64,000 bases of DNA from CAVPXC01 sp963709505. GTDB taxonomy: Bacteria > Chloroflexota > Anaerolineae > JAAEKA01. Numbering within the stretch: position 1 is the stretch's first letter; each line of letters begins with the position of its first letter. Where the stretch lies: the NCBI GenBank assembly GCA_963709505.1, contig CAVPXC010000020.1, forward strand, positions 77,638-141,637, written 5' to 3'. The translations under genes and the position numbers were made by a program. The notes under the pieces were generated by a model. It was not told the DNA's origin. It was given only the letters and a program-made list of their open reading frames with translations, and searched no databases. Shown here piece after piece: positions 45,641-54,145 of the stretch.

Positions 45641-46459
45641 CTACTCAAGGTCTTCGTCCTCATCATTTTCTTCTAATCCCTCCTCGTCGTCGTCTTCCTC
45701 CCACTCCTCTTCATCTTCGTCTTCCAAGTCGGGATACTGGGGAGGCGCCTCGCCGACGATCTGAACCATTCGTGGATACTGGATCGCGGAACTGGCTTTC
45801 TCGTCGACGGCATGAACGCGCACGTTGAAGTGCCATTCATCGCCGTAGTCGAAGAGATAGAGGAAGGACTGGCCGGGCTGCAGTTCGAGAGAGTCCAGGG
45901 TCGTCGTTCGGACGTCGCCCGCTTCGTCTTCTTCCTCCTGGTCGTCATCGCCCAGCACCAGTGAGGACATCTCCTCACCGAACATTCCCATCAACGCGCC
46001 GGCATTGCCGAGCACCAGGTCGGCTACAAATGCAGGTACGCCAAACTGCTCGCTCATCATCTTCTTAACCTGTGAGCGCAGTTCGTCGTTGGTTTGGAGC
46101 AAGCTGAGCATCTCTTCGAACGACTGGGGCGGTGGCTGGTCGCCCATCGAGGAGCGAAGGGAGTTGGCCGTCGCTTCGTCGATCTCTGGCTCGAAGCCCT
46201 CATCATCATCTACCCAATCCTCGTCCTCGTCGAGATCCTCATCTTCCAGGTCGAAGGCTTCCTCCGGCAGGCAGTATTCCGTGGAGGTATCCCATGCCTC
46301 GCCGCTCATAAAGAAGGAATACAGATGGGCTGCATCCCAGTCATAGGCGTTCTGGATGGCGAAATGTAGGTCTTCCAGCGTCTGGTCGGCGGCGAGCTCG
46401 ATCTTGCGCCAGACACGGCCGAAGCCGGGCAAGGAGATATGAAAGGTATAGGTTTTCAT
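45641..46459 (-). CDS. Plasmid pRiA4b ORF-3-like protein with acidic inserts
   Basis: 272 residues. The N-terminal TYTFHISLPGFGRVWRKIELAADQTLEDLHFAIQNAYDWDAAHLYSFFM and the later FLYLFDYGDEWHFNVRV are the two halves of the pRiA4b ORF-3 domain. Between them lie an acidic insert (EDEDLDEDEDWVDDDEGFEPEIDE) and a helical region, and the C-terminus is again strongly acidic. Function unknown. The ATG at 46459 overlaps the stop codon of a 23-codon RHH-like frame (TAATG), so translation is probably coupled to it. Confidence 0.8.
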   Translation of the reverse strand: MKTYTFHISLPGFGRVWRKIELAADQTLEDLHFAIQNAYDWDAAHLYSFFMSGEAWDTSTEYCLPEEAFDLEDEDLDEDEDWVDDDEGFEPEIDEATANSLRSSMGDQPPPQSFEEMLSLLQTNDELRSQVKKMMSEQFGVPAFVADLVLGNAGALMGMFGEEMSSLVLGDDDQEEEDEAGDVRTTTLDSLELQPGQSFLYLFDYGDEWHFNVRVHAVDEKASSAIQYPRMVQIVGEAPPQYPDLEDEDEEEWEEDDDEEGLEENDEDEDLE

Positions 46460-46530
46460 TATATAGCACCTCTCCGATCCACATCGACCAACAATTCGTC
46501 CGGGAACGACACCGTCGCTTTTGCGGCCAT
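46459..46530 (-). pseudogene. RHH antitoxin N-terminal remnant / leader ORF
   Basis: A 23-residue frame (MAAKATVSFPDELLVDVDRR...) identical in style to the beta-strand and first helix of CopG/ParD-like antitoxins, with a good GAGGTGA site upstream. It stops at a TAA overlapping the ATG of the pRiA4b ORF-3-like gene. It is either a degenerate antitoxin or a short leader kept for translational coupling. Confidence 0.6.
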
Positions 46531-46544
46531 GGCTCACCTCTGAC

Positions 46545-46585
46545 TTAGTATGTCCTTAGTATATCTAGAATCTAACCTTCGTCAA
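46545..46585 (-). promoter_or_regulatory. Promoter with direct-repeat operator
   Basis: On the minus strand TTGACG (46580-46585), a 16-bp spacer and TATACT (46558-46563). Two direct CTTAGTAT copies, one complete and one partial (46545-46562 on the plus strand), cover the -10/start region; direct repeats are typical RHH operators. Confidence 0.6.
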
Positions 46586-46655
46586 CGATCAGCGCGGCCC
46601 CATTTCTCGATCAATCCGCTCTTCCGTGTCAATTCCTTTCCACCATCATGAATTG

Positions 46656-46684
46656 TTGACGCTCCCCCCTCCTCATGGTACCAT
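46656..46684 (+). promoter_or_regulatory. Promoter of hutI
   Basis: TTGACG (46656-46661), a 17-bp spacer and TACCAT (46679-46684), about 45 bp before the hutI ATG, which itself has AAAGGA at a normal distance. Confidence 0.55.
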
Positions 46685-46729
46685 TCCGCGACTTGACACC
46701 TGACACTGCCACACCCGAAAGGATTCCCC

Positions 46730-48021
46730 ATGAACGCCGACCTACTCATCGTCAATGCCGCACAATTGTTGACCTGTGCCAGCCCCACCGGCCCGAAGCG
46801 AGGGGTGGCCCTCGCCGATGCTGGCCTGATCGAGGACGGCGCGCTCGGCAATTCTCGAAGGGCAGATCGTGGCTGTCGGCGCCACCACCGAGGTGCTCGC
46901 CTTGCTAGACGATCCCGACTCCGTGGTGACAATCGACGCTGCCGGCAAGGTCGTGCTGCCGGGCTTCGTCGATCCGCACACGCACCTGTTGTGGGCAGGC
47001 GACCGGGCGGCGGAGTTCGAGCAGAGAGTCGCCGGCGCAACCTACATGCAGATCATGCAGGCGGGAGGAGGCATCATGAACACGGTGCGTGCCACACGCG
47101 CAGCCTCTCTGGACGAGCTGATCGAGCAGACTTTGCCTCGTCTCGACAGCATGCTCTCACACGGCACCACCACCGCCGAAGTCAAAACCGGCTACGGCTT
47201 AAGCACCGAGAGCGAACTCAAGATGCTGAATGCCATCCGGCTGCTGGACGAAGAACACCCGATGGACCTGGTGCCCACGTTTTTGGGGGCACATGCCGTG
47301 CCTGCGGAATACCAGGGTCGGATCTGACGCGTTCGTCGATTTGATCGTCGACGAGATGCTGCCGGCAATCGCCGACCTGCGCTATAAAGTCGAGACGCCG
47401 GACGGCGAGTACTACGTGCGCGCCGCCGACTTTTGCGACGTGTTCTGCGAAGCCGGCGTGTTCGACGTGGTACAGAGTTCACGTATCCTGCAGGCCGCAC
47501 GCGAATTAGGCCTGGGGCTGAAGATCCATGCCGACGAGTTCGAGCCGATCGGCGGAACAACCCTGGCCGTGGAATTCGGTGCGGTGAGCGCCGACCACCT
47601 GGTATGCACCACCGACGAACAATTGGCCGCTCTGGCCGCCTCCGATACGATCGCCGTAGCGCTGCCCGGCACACCCTTTGGCCTGGGACATCACAGCTAC
47701 ACCCGGGCCCGCCGGCTGATCGAACTGGGCGGCGCGTTGGCGCTGGCTAGTGACCTCAATCCGGGCACCTGCTGGTGCGAATCGATGCAGTTTATCATTG
47801 CTCTGGCGTGTCGATACCTCAGATTGACGCCGGCAGAGGCCATCAACGCCGCCACGCTCAATGCCGCATACGCCCTCAACCTGGGCCAATACGTGGGTAG
47901 CTTAGAGGTAGGCAAGCAAGCCGATGTGCTCGTGCTGGACGTGCCCGACTACCGGCATCTGGGGTATCGATTCGGGACCAATCTGGTGGAGACGGTGGTC
48001 AAACGTGGGATCGTAGTCTAA
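46730..48021 (+). CDS. hutI: Imidazolonepropionase, two frameshifts
   Basis: Third enzyme of histidine degradation, hydrolysing imidazolone propionate to formiminoglutamate. Family features: DLLIVNAAQLLT at the start, the metal motif GFVDPHTHLLWAGDR, TFLGAHAVPAEY, LKIHADEFEPIGG (second metal His) and LASDLNPGTCWCESMQ (Asp ligand). The frame changes near 46848 and 47320 and each junction restores family sequence, so the functional protein probably exists (about 430 residues). No other hut genes lie in the window. Confidence 0.88.
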
Positions 48022-48026
48022 TCAAG

Positions 48027-48374
48027 ATGGGCGAACTGGTGGTCAACGTGCGTGACCCGCGTGAATTGGGCTATGGTGATCGGCGGCTCCTGTCGATGCT
48101 GAGCCAGGACAAGCTGCGCCGTGTCCTGGCCTACCTGTTGGACGAGAACGAGTTTCTGAGTCCGCACGGGATCAGGGCCCTGTCACGCTACCACGCCGAG
48201 CATCCGTACATCTTCCAAATTCAAGGCCAGGAGTACCGAGTTCGATTACCTGCCGGCCGAGTCGAACACAGGCATGTTTGGCGGCAACTCCAACTGGCGC
48301 GGGCCTGGGTGCAAGCCATCAAACCGGCTGGACAGGCACCGTTGCCAGGGTCATCCAACTCTTTGGATCCATGA
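48027..48374 (+). pseudogene. GH63/MGH1-like glucosidase fragment
   Basis: Only the C-terminal catalytic segment is left: GDRRLLSMLSQDKLRRVLAYLLDENEFLSPHGIRALSRYHAEHPY, then in the other frame LPAESNTGMFGGNSNWRGP, the glycosyl hydrolase 63/MGH1 active-site loop. Both the N-terminal bulk of the protein and the end are missing, and the frame shifts near 48238. It sits 5 bp after hutI and must be a relic of a trehalose/mannosylglycerate-type hydrolase gene. Confidence 0.7.
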
Positions 48375-48441
48375 CGAGGTCCGCCGAAGGGGTGACACTT
48401 AGGTGGACTTCTGAAGAACCCTGCCATCCAACAGATCTTCA

Positions 48442-48470
48442 TTGTCCTGGCAAAGAATCTATGCTATAAT
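48442..48470 (+). promoter_or_regulatory. Promoter of the M20 peptidase gene
   Basis: TTGTCC (48442-48447), a 17-bp spacer and TATAAT (48465-48470) with a TGC extension immediately before it, 40 bp upstream of the TTG start at 48511. Confidence 0.7.
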
Positions 48471-48510
48471 CTGCTAACTACAGCCCACCAAACCAGAAAG
48501 AGGCATCTCC

Positions 48511-49599
48511 TTGATCAATCCGGACCGCTTGGTAAACACATTTCTGGACCTGGTCCGCATCGATAGTCCTAGCGGACAGGAAGCAGCGATTGGCCTGGAG
48601 CTACAGGCGCGGCTGACGGCCCTTGGCTTAGCCGCCAACCTCGACGAACACGGCAACGTCATCGCCCGGCTCGACAGCGATAGTGGCGATTGGCTCCTGC
48701 TCAGCGCGCACATGGACACCGTGGGCAAGGATACGGGCATCCACCCCGTCATTCGCGACGGCATCATCAGCAGCGACGGTACGACAATTCTTGGAGGCGA
48801 CGATAAATCCGGTGTTGCCGCCATTTTGGAGACAATCGCCGTCCTCAAGGAGCAACACCTGCCGCACCCCCCGCTGGAGGTGGTCATCACCGTGGGCGAG
48901 GAGATGGGCCTACTGGGCGCTAAGCTGGTTGACAAAAGCACCCTGCGTGCCAAGCAAGGCATCGTGATGGATTCAGGGGGACCCATCGGACACATCGTGG
49001 TCAGTGCGCCAGGCCAGGATAGCCTACAAATTACCGTTCACGGCGTCGCGTCGCACGCCGGAGCCGAGCCGGAGAAGGGCATCAACGCCATCCGGGTCGC
49101 GGCAGAGGCCATCGCCGCCATGCCGATGGGACGCATCGACTTCGAGACCACCTGCAATGTCGGCATCATCGAGGGCGGCACAGCCCGCAACATCGTGCCG
49201 GACATCGTCAAAATCACCGGCGAAGCTCGCAGCCGCGACGCCAAGAAACTGGACAATCTGACCGCTACCATCGTCGAAGCATTCCAGCAAGCGGCGGTCC
49301 GCCATAGCACAACTGTCGACCTTGACGTCTTCCGTTCCTACAACACCTATCGTCTCTCGGAAAAGCTGCCGATTGTGCAGGCCGTGACCGCAGCCGCCCG
49401 GAGCCTGGGCCATGAAATCATGCTGCGCAGCAGCGGCGGTGGCACCGACGGCAATATCTACAACGCCGCCGGCATTGATTGCGTCGTCGTCAGCACCGGC
49501 ATGGCAGATGTCCACACCACCCACGAACACATCGCCATCGCCGACATGGCCGCCGGAACAGAAGTGCTGTTGGAGTCGGTGAGACGATTGGCGAATTAG
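48511..49599 (+). CDS. M20/PepT-like metallopeptidase
   Basis: 362 residues of the M20 (peptidase T-like) family, cytoplasmic di-zinc exopeptidases. Metal and catalytic residues: H67 and D69 in LLSAHMDTV, D97/D98 in GGDDKSG, E130/E131 in GEEMG, D154 in the VMDSGG segment and a final HTTHEHI. A dimerisation domain with SHAGAEPEKGINAI lies between them. It starts at TTG 48511 with AGAGG upstream. It is preceded by an extended promoter and followed by heptad array H8. The precise substrate is not predictable. Confidence 0.9.
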   Translation: MINPDRLVNTFLDLVRIDSPSGQEAAIGLELQARLTALGLAANLDEHGNVIARLDSDSGDWLLLSAHMDTVGKDTGIHPVIRDGIISSDGTTILGGDDKSGVAAILETIAVLKEQHLPHPPLEVVITVGEEMGLLGAKLVDKSTLRAKQGIVMDSGGPIGHIVVSAPGQDSLQITVHGVASHAGAEPEKGINAIRVAAEAIAAMPMGRIDFETTCNVGIIEGGTARNIVPDIVKITGEARSRDAKKLDNLTATIVEAFQQAAVRHSTTVDLDVFRSYNTYRLSEKLPIVQAVTAAARSLGHEIMLRSSGGGTDGNIYNAAGIDCVVVSTGMADVHTTHEHIAIADMAAGTEVLLESVRRLAN

Positions 49600-49603
49600 T
49601 GCA

Positions 49604-49696
49604 GTAGCAAGTTGCAAGTTGCAGGTGTCAAGTATTTAACGAGAATGGCAACGTAGCACAAGAATCCTCTACCCTTGAACCTGCAACCAGAAACCA
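49604..49696. repeat. Heptad array H8 (GTTGCAA type) between peptidase and PAP2 genes
   Basis: GTAGCAA, GTTGCAA, GTTGCAG, GTGTCAA after the peptidase stop, and TTGAACC, TGCAACC, AGAAACC at 49675-49695, the first codons of the PAP2 gene. The two halves are partly complementary. Confidence 0.65.
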
Positions 49697-50625
49697 TGGA
49701 ACAACTTCTCGGCCTTCAAACCTGGGGCACAGACCTGATCTTGTGGCTGCAGCAGTTCAGCAGCGCTCCGTTGGACGCGTTTTTCAAGGCCATCACCTGG
49801 CTGGGAACTCCGCCAGCCTATCTCGTGATCCTGACGCTGATCTACTGGTGCATCAACAAACGTTGGGGCATCCGCCTACTGGTCCTGGCCATGCTATCGT
49901 CATGGATCAACGAAGTGATCAAGTCACTGCTCAAGCTGCCTCGCCCAGACCCCCTTCGCGTGCGCCAGCTGGTGACGGAACCAACCTACGGCCTACCCAG
50001 CAATCATGCCCAAACCGGTGGAGTGATCATCTGGGGGTACCTTGCAGCGCAGGTGCGCAAGGGTTGGTTCACCGTGTTGGCCGTCGTGATGGCTCTGCTG
50101 ATCGGACTATCGCGCCCTTACCTGGGTATTCACTTTCCACAAGACGTGCTCGTTGGGTGGTTGCTGGGCGTTGTGATTCTCTTCATTTGGCTGCATTTCG
50201 AGGATCGTTTGGCAACTTGGTGGCAACGACAGTCGACGGGAAGACAGGCGCTTTTGTCCCTGGCAGGACCTCTCATGCTACTGCTGCTGATGCCCCCTGA
50301 CAGGGCAGGCCACTACCCCAATGAGTCCGGTGGTACTTTCGCCGGCTTGTTGATCGGCGCCGGCCTGGGATCGATCCTGGAACAACGAACCGTACGTTTC
50401 CGGGTCGAAAGCGTCTGGTGGCGTCGTTTGCTACGCTACTTTCTGGGTATCACACTGGCAGCCGCCGTCTATGGCGCAGGATCCTTCATTCCCGACATGG
50501 AGCCGTGGGCCTTAGATATGGCCGTTCGCTTGTTGCGTTACGCTCTGCTCGGTCTCGTCGTCATTTGGCTTGCTCCCTGGCTTTTCGTTAAGCTTCATCT
50601 GGCCGATAGCGAGATGAAGACATAG
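49675..50625 (+). CDS. PAP2-family membrane phosphatase
   Basis: 316 residues with about seven membrane helices and the three phosphatidic-acid-phosphatase motifs: K83-x6-R90-P91, PSNH 108-111, and S146-R147-x5-H153-x3-D157 (GLSRPYLGIHFPQD). Such enzymes dephosphorylate lipid phosphates or undecaprenyl pyrophosphate at the membrane. The start is ambiguous: TTG 49675 lies in repeat DNA and ATG 49696 (MEQLLGLQTWG) is more likely. A 34-bp perfect hairpin follows at 50641-50719. Confidence 0.9.
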   Translation: MNLQPETMEQLLGLQTWGTDLILWLQQFSSAPLDAFFKAITWLGTPPAYLVILTLIYWCINKRWGIRLLVLAMLSSWINEVIKSLLKLPRPDPLRVRQLVTEPTYGLPSNHAQTGGVIIWGYLAAQVRKGWFTVLAVVMALLIGLSRPYLGIHFPQDVLVGWLLGVVILFIWLHFEDRLATWWQRQSTGRQALLSLAGPLMLLLLMPPDRAGHYPNESGGTFAGLLIGAGLGSILEQRTVRFRVESVWWRRLLRYFLGITLAAAVYGAGSFIPDMEPWALDMAVRLLRYALLGLVVIWLAPWLFVKLHLADSEMKT

Positions 50626-50640
50626 CGTGCTGCATCGATG

Positions 50641-50719
50641 GGGTGTATTTCAAGTTGGGGGCAGACCCTTCGGGTTTGCGGAAAGCCCGAAGGGTCTGCC
50701 CCCAACTTGAAATACACCC
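50641..50719. terminator. Very long perfect hairpin after the PAP2 gene
   Basis: Arms 50641-50674 and 50686-50719 are complementary over 34 bp without mismatch, with an 11-nt loop. It lies between PAP2 and ribonuclease J on the same strand. Confidence 0.75.
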
Positions 50720-50770
50720 TCATCGAAGAACCTAACTCCACCGCACAGTCAAAAAAAGAGCACACAGACT

Positions 50771-52426
50771 ATGAATGAGAGTTTGAGAATTATCCCGATC
50801 GGAGGCCTCGGCGAGATCGGCAAGAACATGACGCTTTTCGAGGTTGACGATCAGATATTGATTGTCGACGCCGGCCTTATGTTCCCGGGCAACGACATGT
50901 TGGGCATCGATCTGGTCCTACCTGACTGGAACTACTTGCGCGACAAGAGCGATCGTATCGTCGGAATCGTCATTACGCACGGCCACGAGGACCATGTGGG
51001 CGCCCTACCCTACCTGATCAATGACCTGAAGCTGTCAACGCCTATCTTCGCCACCCGCCTGGTTCACGGGCTGATTAAATCGAAGCTCAAGGAGGCCAAC
51101 TTACTCAAAGCCTGCGAACTGGTTACCATCGACAACGGTGGCCGTTTTGCCGTAGGCCCCTTTGACGTGGAGTTCATCGCAGTCACCCACTCCATTCCCG
51201 ACGGCGTGGCTTTGGCTATTCGCACCCACGTGGGGTTGGCGCTGCACACCGGCGATTTCAAGTTTGACTTCACACCGGTGCACGGCTTCGGGCCGGATTT
51301 GGGCCGGTTGGCTGAACTCGGCCGCGAGGGGGTTATGGTGCTGCTAGCCGACTCGACCGGTGCGGAGAGGGCCGGTTGGACCCCGACCAAGTCGGCAATC
51401 AACGACGTCTTTGATCGCATCTTCCGCGAGACCAAAGGGCGCATTATCGTCTCCACCTTTGCCTCATCCCTCGGCCGCATCCAGTTGATAATCAACGTGG
51501 CGCACATACACAAACGCAAGGTCGCTCTGGCCGGCTACAGCATGCGCCAAAATGTGGAGAGCGCCCGTAAATTGGGCTACCTCGACGTGCCGCGCGGCAC
51601 GATCGTCGAACTGGACAAGGTCAAAGGACTGGCGCCAGACAAGGTGGTCATCATCACGACCGGTGCTCAAGGTCAGCCCGAAGCCGCCTTGGCCCGGATC
51701 GCCACCGGTCGCCACAAGGAGATTGAGATCGTATCGGGCGACACGGTCATCCTGAGTTCCAACCCAATCCCTGGCAACGAGCAAGTGGTATCGGCCATGA
51801 TCAACCGGCTGATCCGCCGTGGCGCCGACGTGATCTACCCACCCTTGGCGGCAGTGCACGTCAGCGGTCACGCCAGCCAGGAGGAGATGAAGCTGCTGCT
51901 ATCGCTGACCAAACCAGAGTACTTCGTCCCGATCCACGGCGAGCTGCGCCATCTGCGCGCCCATGCCCGCATTGCGCGGGAGATGGGTATTCCAGAGGAG
52001 TATATCTTGACGGTCGAGAACGGCGTGGTGCTGGAGTTCGACGCTGAAAACGCCACCATTGGGGAACGAATGCCTGGCGGCTACGTGTTTGTGGCCGGCA
52101 GCACCGTCGGCGAGGTCGGGCCGGCCGTGCTGCGCGACAGAGAAGCGCTGGCATCCAATGGCGTGGTGACAGTGGCGTTCAAATGGGACTTCGAAGCCCG
52201 CCGCATGGGGGGAATGCCCGAGATGACCTCGCGTGGCTTCGTATACGAGAAGGACGCGGGAGAATTGATGATCGGAGCCGTGGAACGGCTGCTGGTGGCC
52301 TTGCGCGAAACCAGCCGCATCAGCAAGCGCGGGTTGGACGAAGCCACCCGCGAGGCGCTGACGCGATACTTCTACGATCGCACCGGCCGCAGGCCGACGA
52401 TCGTCACCTTGATTCTAGACGACTAG
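50771..52426 (+). CDS. rnj: Ribonuclease J
   Basis: 5'-3' exo- and endoribonuclease of mRNA turnover and rRNA maturation. 551 residues: beta-lactamase fold with THGHEDH (69-75), LHTGDFKFD, DST, SGHAS and HGELRHLRAHARIA, beta-CASP domain in the middle and a C-terminal domain ending TRYFYDRTGRRPTIVTLILDD. Complete. A moderate AAAGAG site precedes ATG 50771. Heptad array H9 follows 20 bp after the stop. Confidence 0.96.
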   Translation: MNESLRIIPIGGLGEIGKNMTLFEVDDQILIVDAGLMFPGNDMLGIDLVLPDWNYLRDKSDRIVGIVITHGHEDHVGALPYLINDLKLSTPIFATRLVHGLIKSKLKEANLLKACELVTIDNGGRFAVGPFDVEFIAVTHSIPDGVALAIRTHVGLALHTGDFKFDFTPVHGFGPDLGRLAELGREGVMVLLADSTGAERAGWTPTKSAINDVFDRIFRETKGRIIVSTFASSLGRIQLIINVAHIHKRKVALAGYSMRQNVESARKLGYLDVPRGTIVELDKVKGLAPDKVVIITTGAQGQPEAALARIATGRHKEIEIVSGDTVILSSNPIPGNEQVVSAMINRLIRRGADVIYPPLAAVHVSGHASQEEMKLLLSLTKPEYFVPIHGELRHLRAHARIAREMGIPEEYILTVENGVVLEFDAENATIGERMPGGYVFVAGSTVGEVGPAVLRDREALASNGVVTVAFKWDFEARRMGGMPEMTSRGFVYEKDAGELMIGAVERLLVALRETSRISKRGLDEATREALTRYFYDRTGRRPTIVTLILDD

Positions 52427-52444
52427 CACGCAGGGCGGAGAGCG

Positions 52445-52507
52445 AGCAGTAAACAGTAAGCAGTGAACAGTGGTCAATTTCGACTGTTTACTGTTCACTG
52501 TTTACTG
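52445..52507. repeat. Heptad array H9 (AGTAAAC type), inverted
   Basis: AGCAGTA, AACAGTA, AGCAGTG, AACAGTG on the left face TGTTTAC, TGTTCAC, TGTTTAC on the right. The last residues (VNSEQ) and TAA stop of the convergent gene are made from the right arm. Confidence 0.85.
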
Positions 52508-53453
52508 GCGCGCCGTACCGCAGTCTGCGGCAGAACTTGTCATCGCCGTCGTATTGCCGGCCACACTTCGGGCAATAGGCGTTCAGCCATCCATTTGCCC
52601 CGCTGACCGATGAACTTTTGCGGACAGGGGGCGTTCCTCTCTCACGGGATTCGCGGCGCCTCGTCTGGCGGGACTTGGCGTCATTTCGTTGCTGCCACTG
52701 CAATAGCAGATAAACGGCAATCGCCCCGATCAGAACGACAACCAGTCCACCGACCAGCCAAAGCAGCCACGCGGGCGTGGATGGGTCCAGCCCCGGATTT
52801 ATCTGCTCCGGTTGCCCTGCGGCGAGAGGCTCGTTGGCTGCACCAACAGAGGGCTGCGCGTCTGGCTTGGTATACTTGACACTCAAGGGGATTTCCTGGC
52901 CAGCAACGAGCGGACCCAACTGTTGGCTGTACATAGGATTGCCCAGCTAATCCGTCCCGTTTTGCGCCAACGCCGGGGTAAGCTGCATGTCGCTGGCACG
53001 CGACGGCTGGCGAAGGGAGAGGGACCCATCCTGCGCATCATATGGAGCGCTCAATGAAAGTTCAAAGTTTTGACTAGGGGGAGGAGAGAGGACGTCGGCG
53101 TAGAATTCGACAACGAAATTGGGTTTTTCAAGGTCAAACACCACTGCTTGTCCTTTTTCATTGGTCTCACTTCGCCACGGAACCGTAAACAGCCCGCCCT
53201 CTGCATCGACATCGGCGACCGCGTTGACTGTGACGCCGGCGGGTAAAGGAATGCGCAGCGTCTGCGGGAAAGACGTCCCTTCAACCAGTGCCCCGTGGTA
53301 AAGAACCAGAACCGCAGGCTTGTCGTATTCTGGCCACACCTCGACATCCCAGTTGGTCAATTTTAGTCCATCTTGTGCGTGCGACGGACGGGCCCCACAG
53401 GCAATAAATAAGAGCAAAAGGGCACTTAGCAGGAAGTGTTGAGTACGTTTCAT
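52488..53453 (-). CDS. Exported protein with C-terminal membrane helix and zinc ribbon, in-frame amber codon
   Basis: Residues 1-27 are a lipoprotein-like signal peptide (LLLLFIACGARPSHAQ). A beta domain of about 130 residues follows, then at 52947-52949 an in-frame TAG, then the same frame continues through LGNPMYSQQLGPLVAGQEIPLSVKYTK, a membrane helix (LLWLVGGLVVVLIGAIAVYLLL) and a zinc ribbon with CPKCGRQYDGDDKFC. A CAG to TAG change would explain the amber codon. The family is uncharacterised; the architecture suggests a bilayer-spanning protein with extracytoplasmic Ig-like domain and cytoplasmic ribbon. The stop comes from heptad array H9. Confidence 0.7.
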
Positions 53454-54145
53454 GGTTTCATTTCCTGGCACAATAAGGGATGCGTGTCCTTCACCTCCCT
53501 GAGGTGAGGAAACCATTGTACACGGAGTGGTGTGCATCTGCAATCAGAGAAGGATGCGCTTAGTTTGAGGTCACCGCTGCTTCTCCCGGTGGACCTAGGT
53601 ATACGTTTGTGTTTGGGCTCTTGTATGCGCCCACATCCATTTCGGACTGTGTTGGCAGGGGAAACGCAATAGCATTATTGGTTTGATTTTATAGGTTTAT
53701 ATATCGTAGTCGTAGTAGGGTCTGCTGAAATGTGTGAAACCCTAATGTGGCGGTTCTTACACCCTAAATCAAGGAAGAAGGATGCCCTTTTCACTAGGTG
53801 TAGTATCTTCGTCCTTTTTGGTTTTCACCAGCCAACGTGTACAACGTTCCAGTTTCTTTGGAAAACGTATCTTGCCTTCCTCAGTGGGCTTGCACCGTGC
53901 TGAATTTCCAGCGAACATATCTAGACGAGCCGGCTGAGGCGGGCCCTAGATGTAGCGGGGCGAGGGTGGTTCGTTGTTCTTTCTCTACAGATGACGTGGT
54001 GTGAGTTTTCAGGAGTTAGGTGGGTTTATCCACAGTGGGTGAGTGGAAAACCACTCACCGGATAACGTATTGACAAGCAGGCTGGTCTCAGTTAGAATCC
54101 TCTTGGCCTATTCTTGGCCGGGCCGCAAGAAAGGAGTACGCACTC
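53454..54145. other. Long intergenic region of lower GC with DnaA-box-like site
   Basis: About 690 bp between divergent genes, the longest gap in the window. An AT-rich stretch lies near 53665-53710. A perfect TTATCCACA is at 54026-54034, a GGTGAGTGG-AAAA-CCACTCACC hairpin at 54038-54059, and a TCACCTC/GAGGTGA palindrome at 53490-53506. No ORF or RNA family recognised. Confidence 0.5.
54070..54098 (+). promoter_or_regulatory. Promoter of the EEP gene pair
   Basis: TTGACA (54070-54075), a 17-bp spacer and TAGAAT (54093-54098), about 48 bp before ATG 54146. A 9-bp-stem hairpin at 54038-54059 ends just upstream of the -35. Confidence 0.75.

Noticed and set aside
52947..52949. Amber recoding (pyrrolysine-type)
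   Set aside because: One in-frame TAG in one gene, no recoding signal recognised, and other genes in the window end in TAG normally.
53454..54145. Replication origin
   Set aside because: Only one perfect DnaA box was found, and there is no dnaA, dnaN, rpmH or gidA nearby. Kept only as a low-interest observation.
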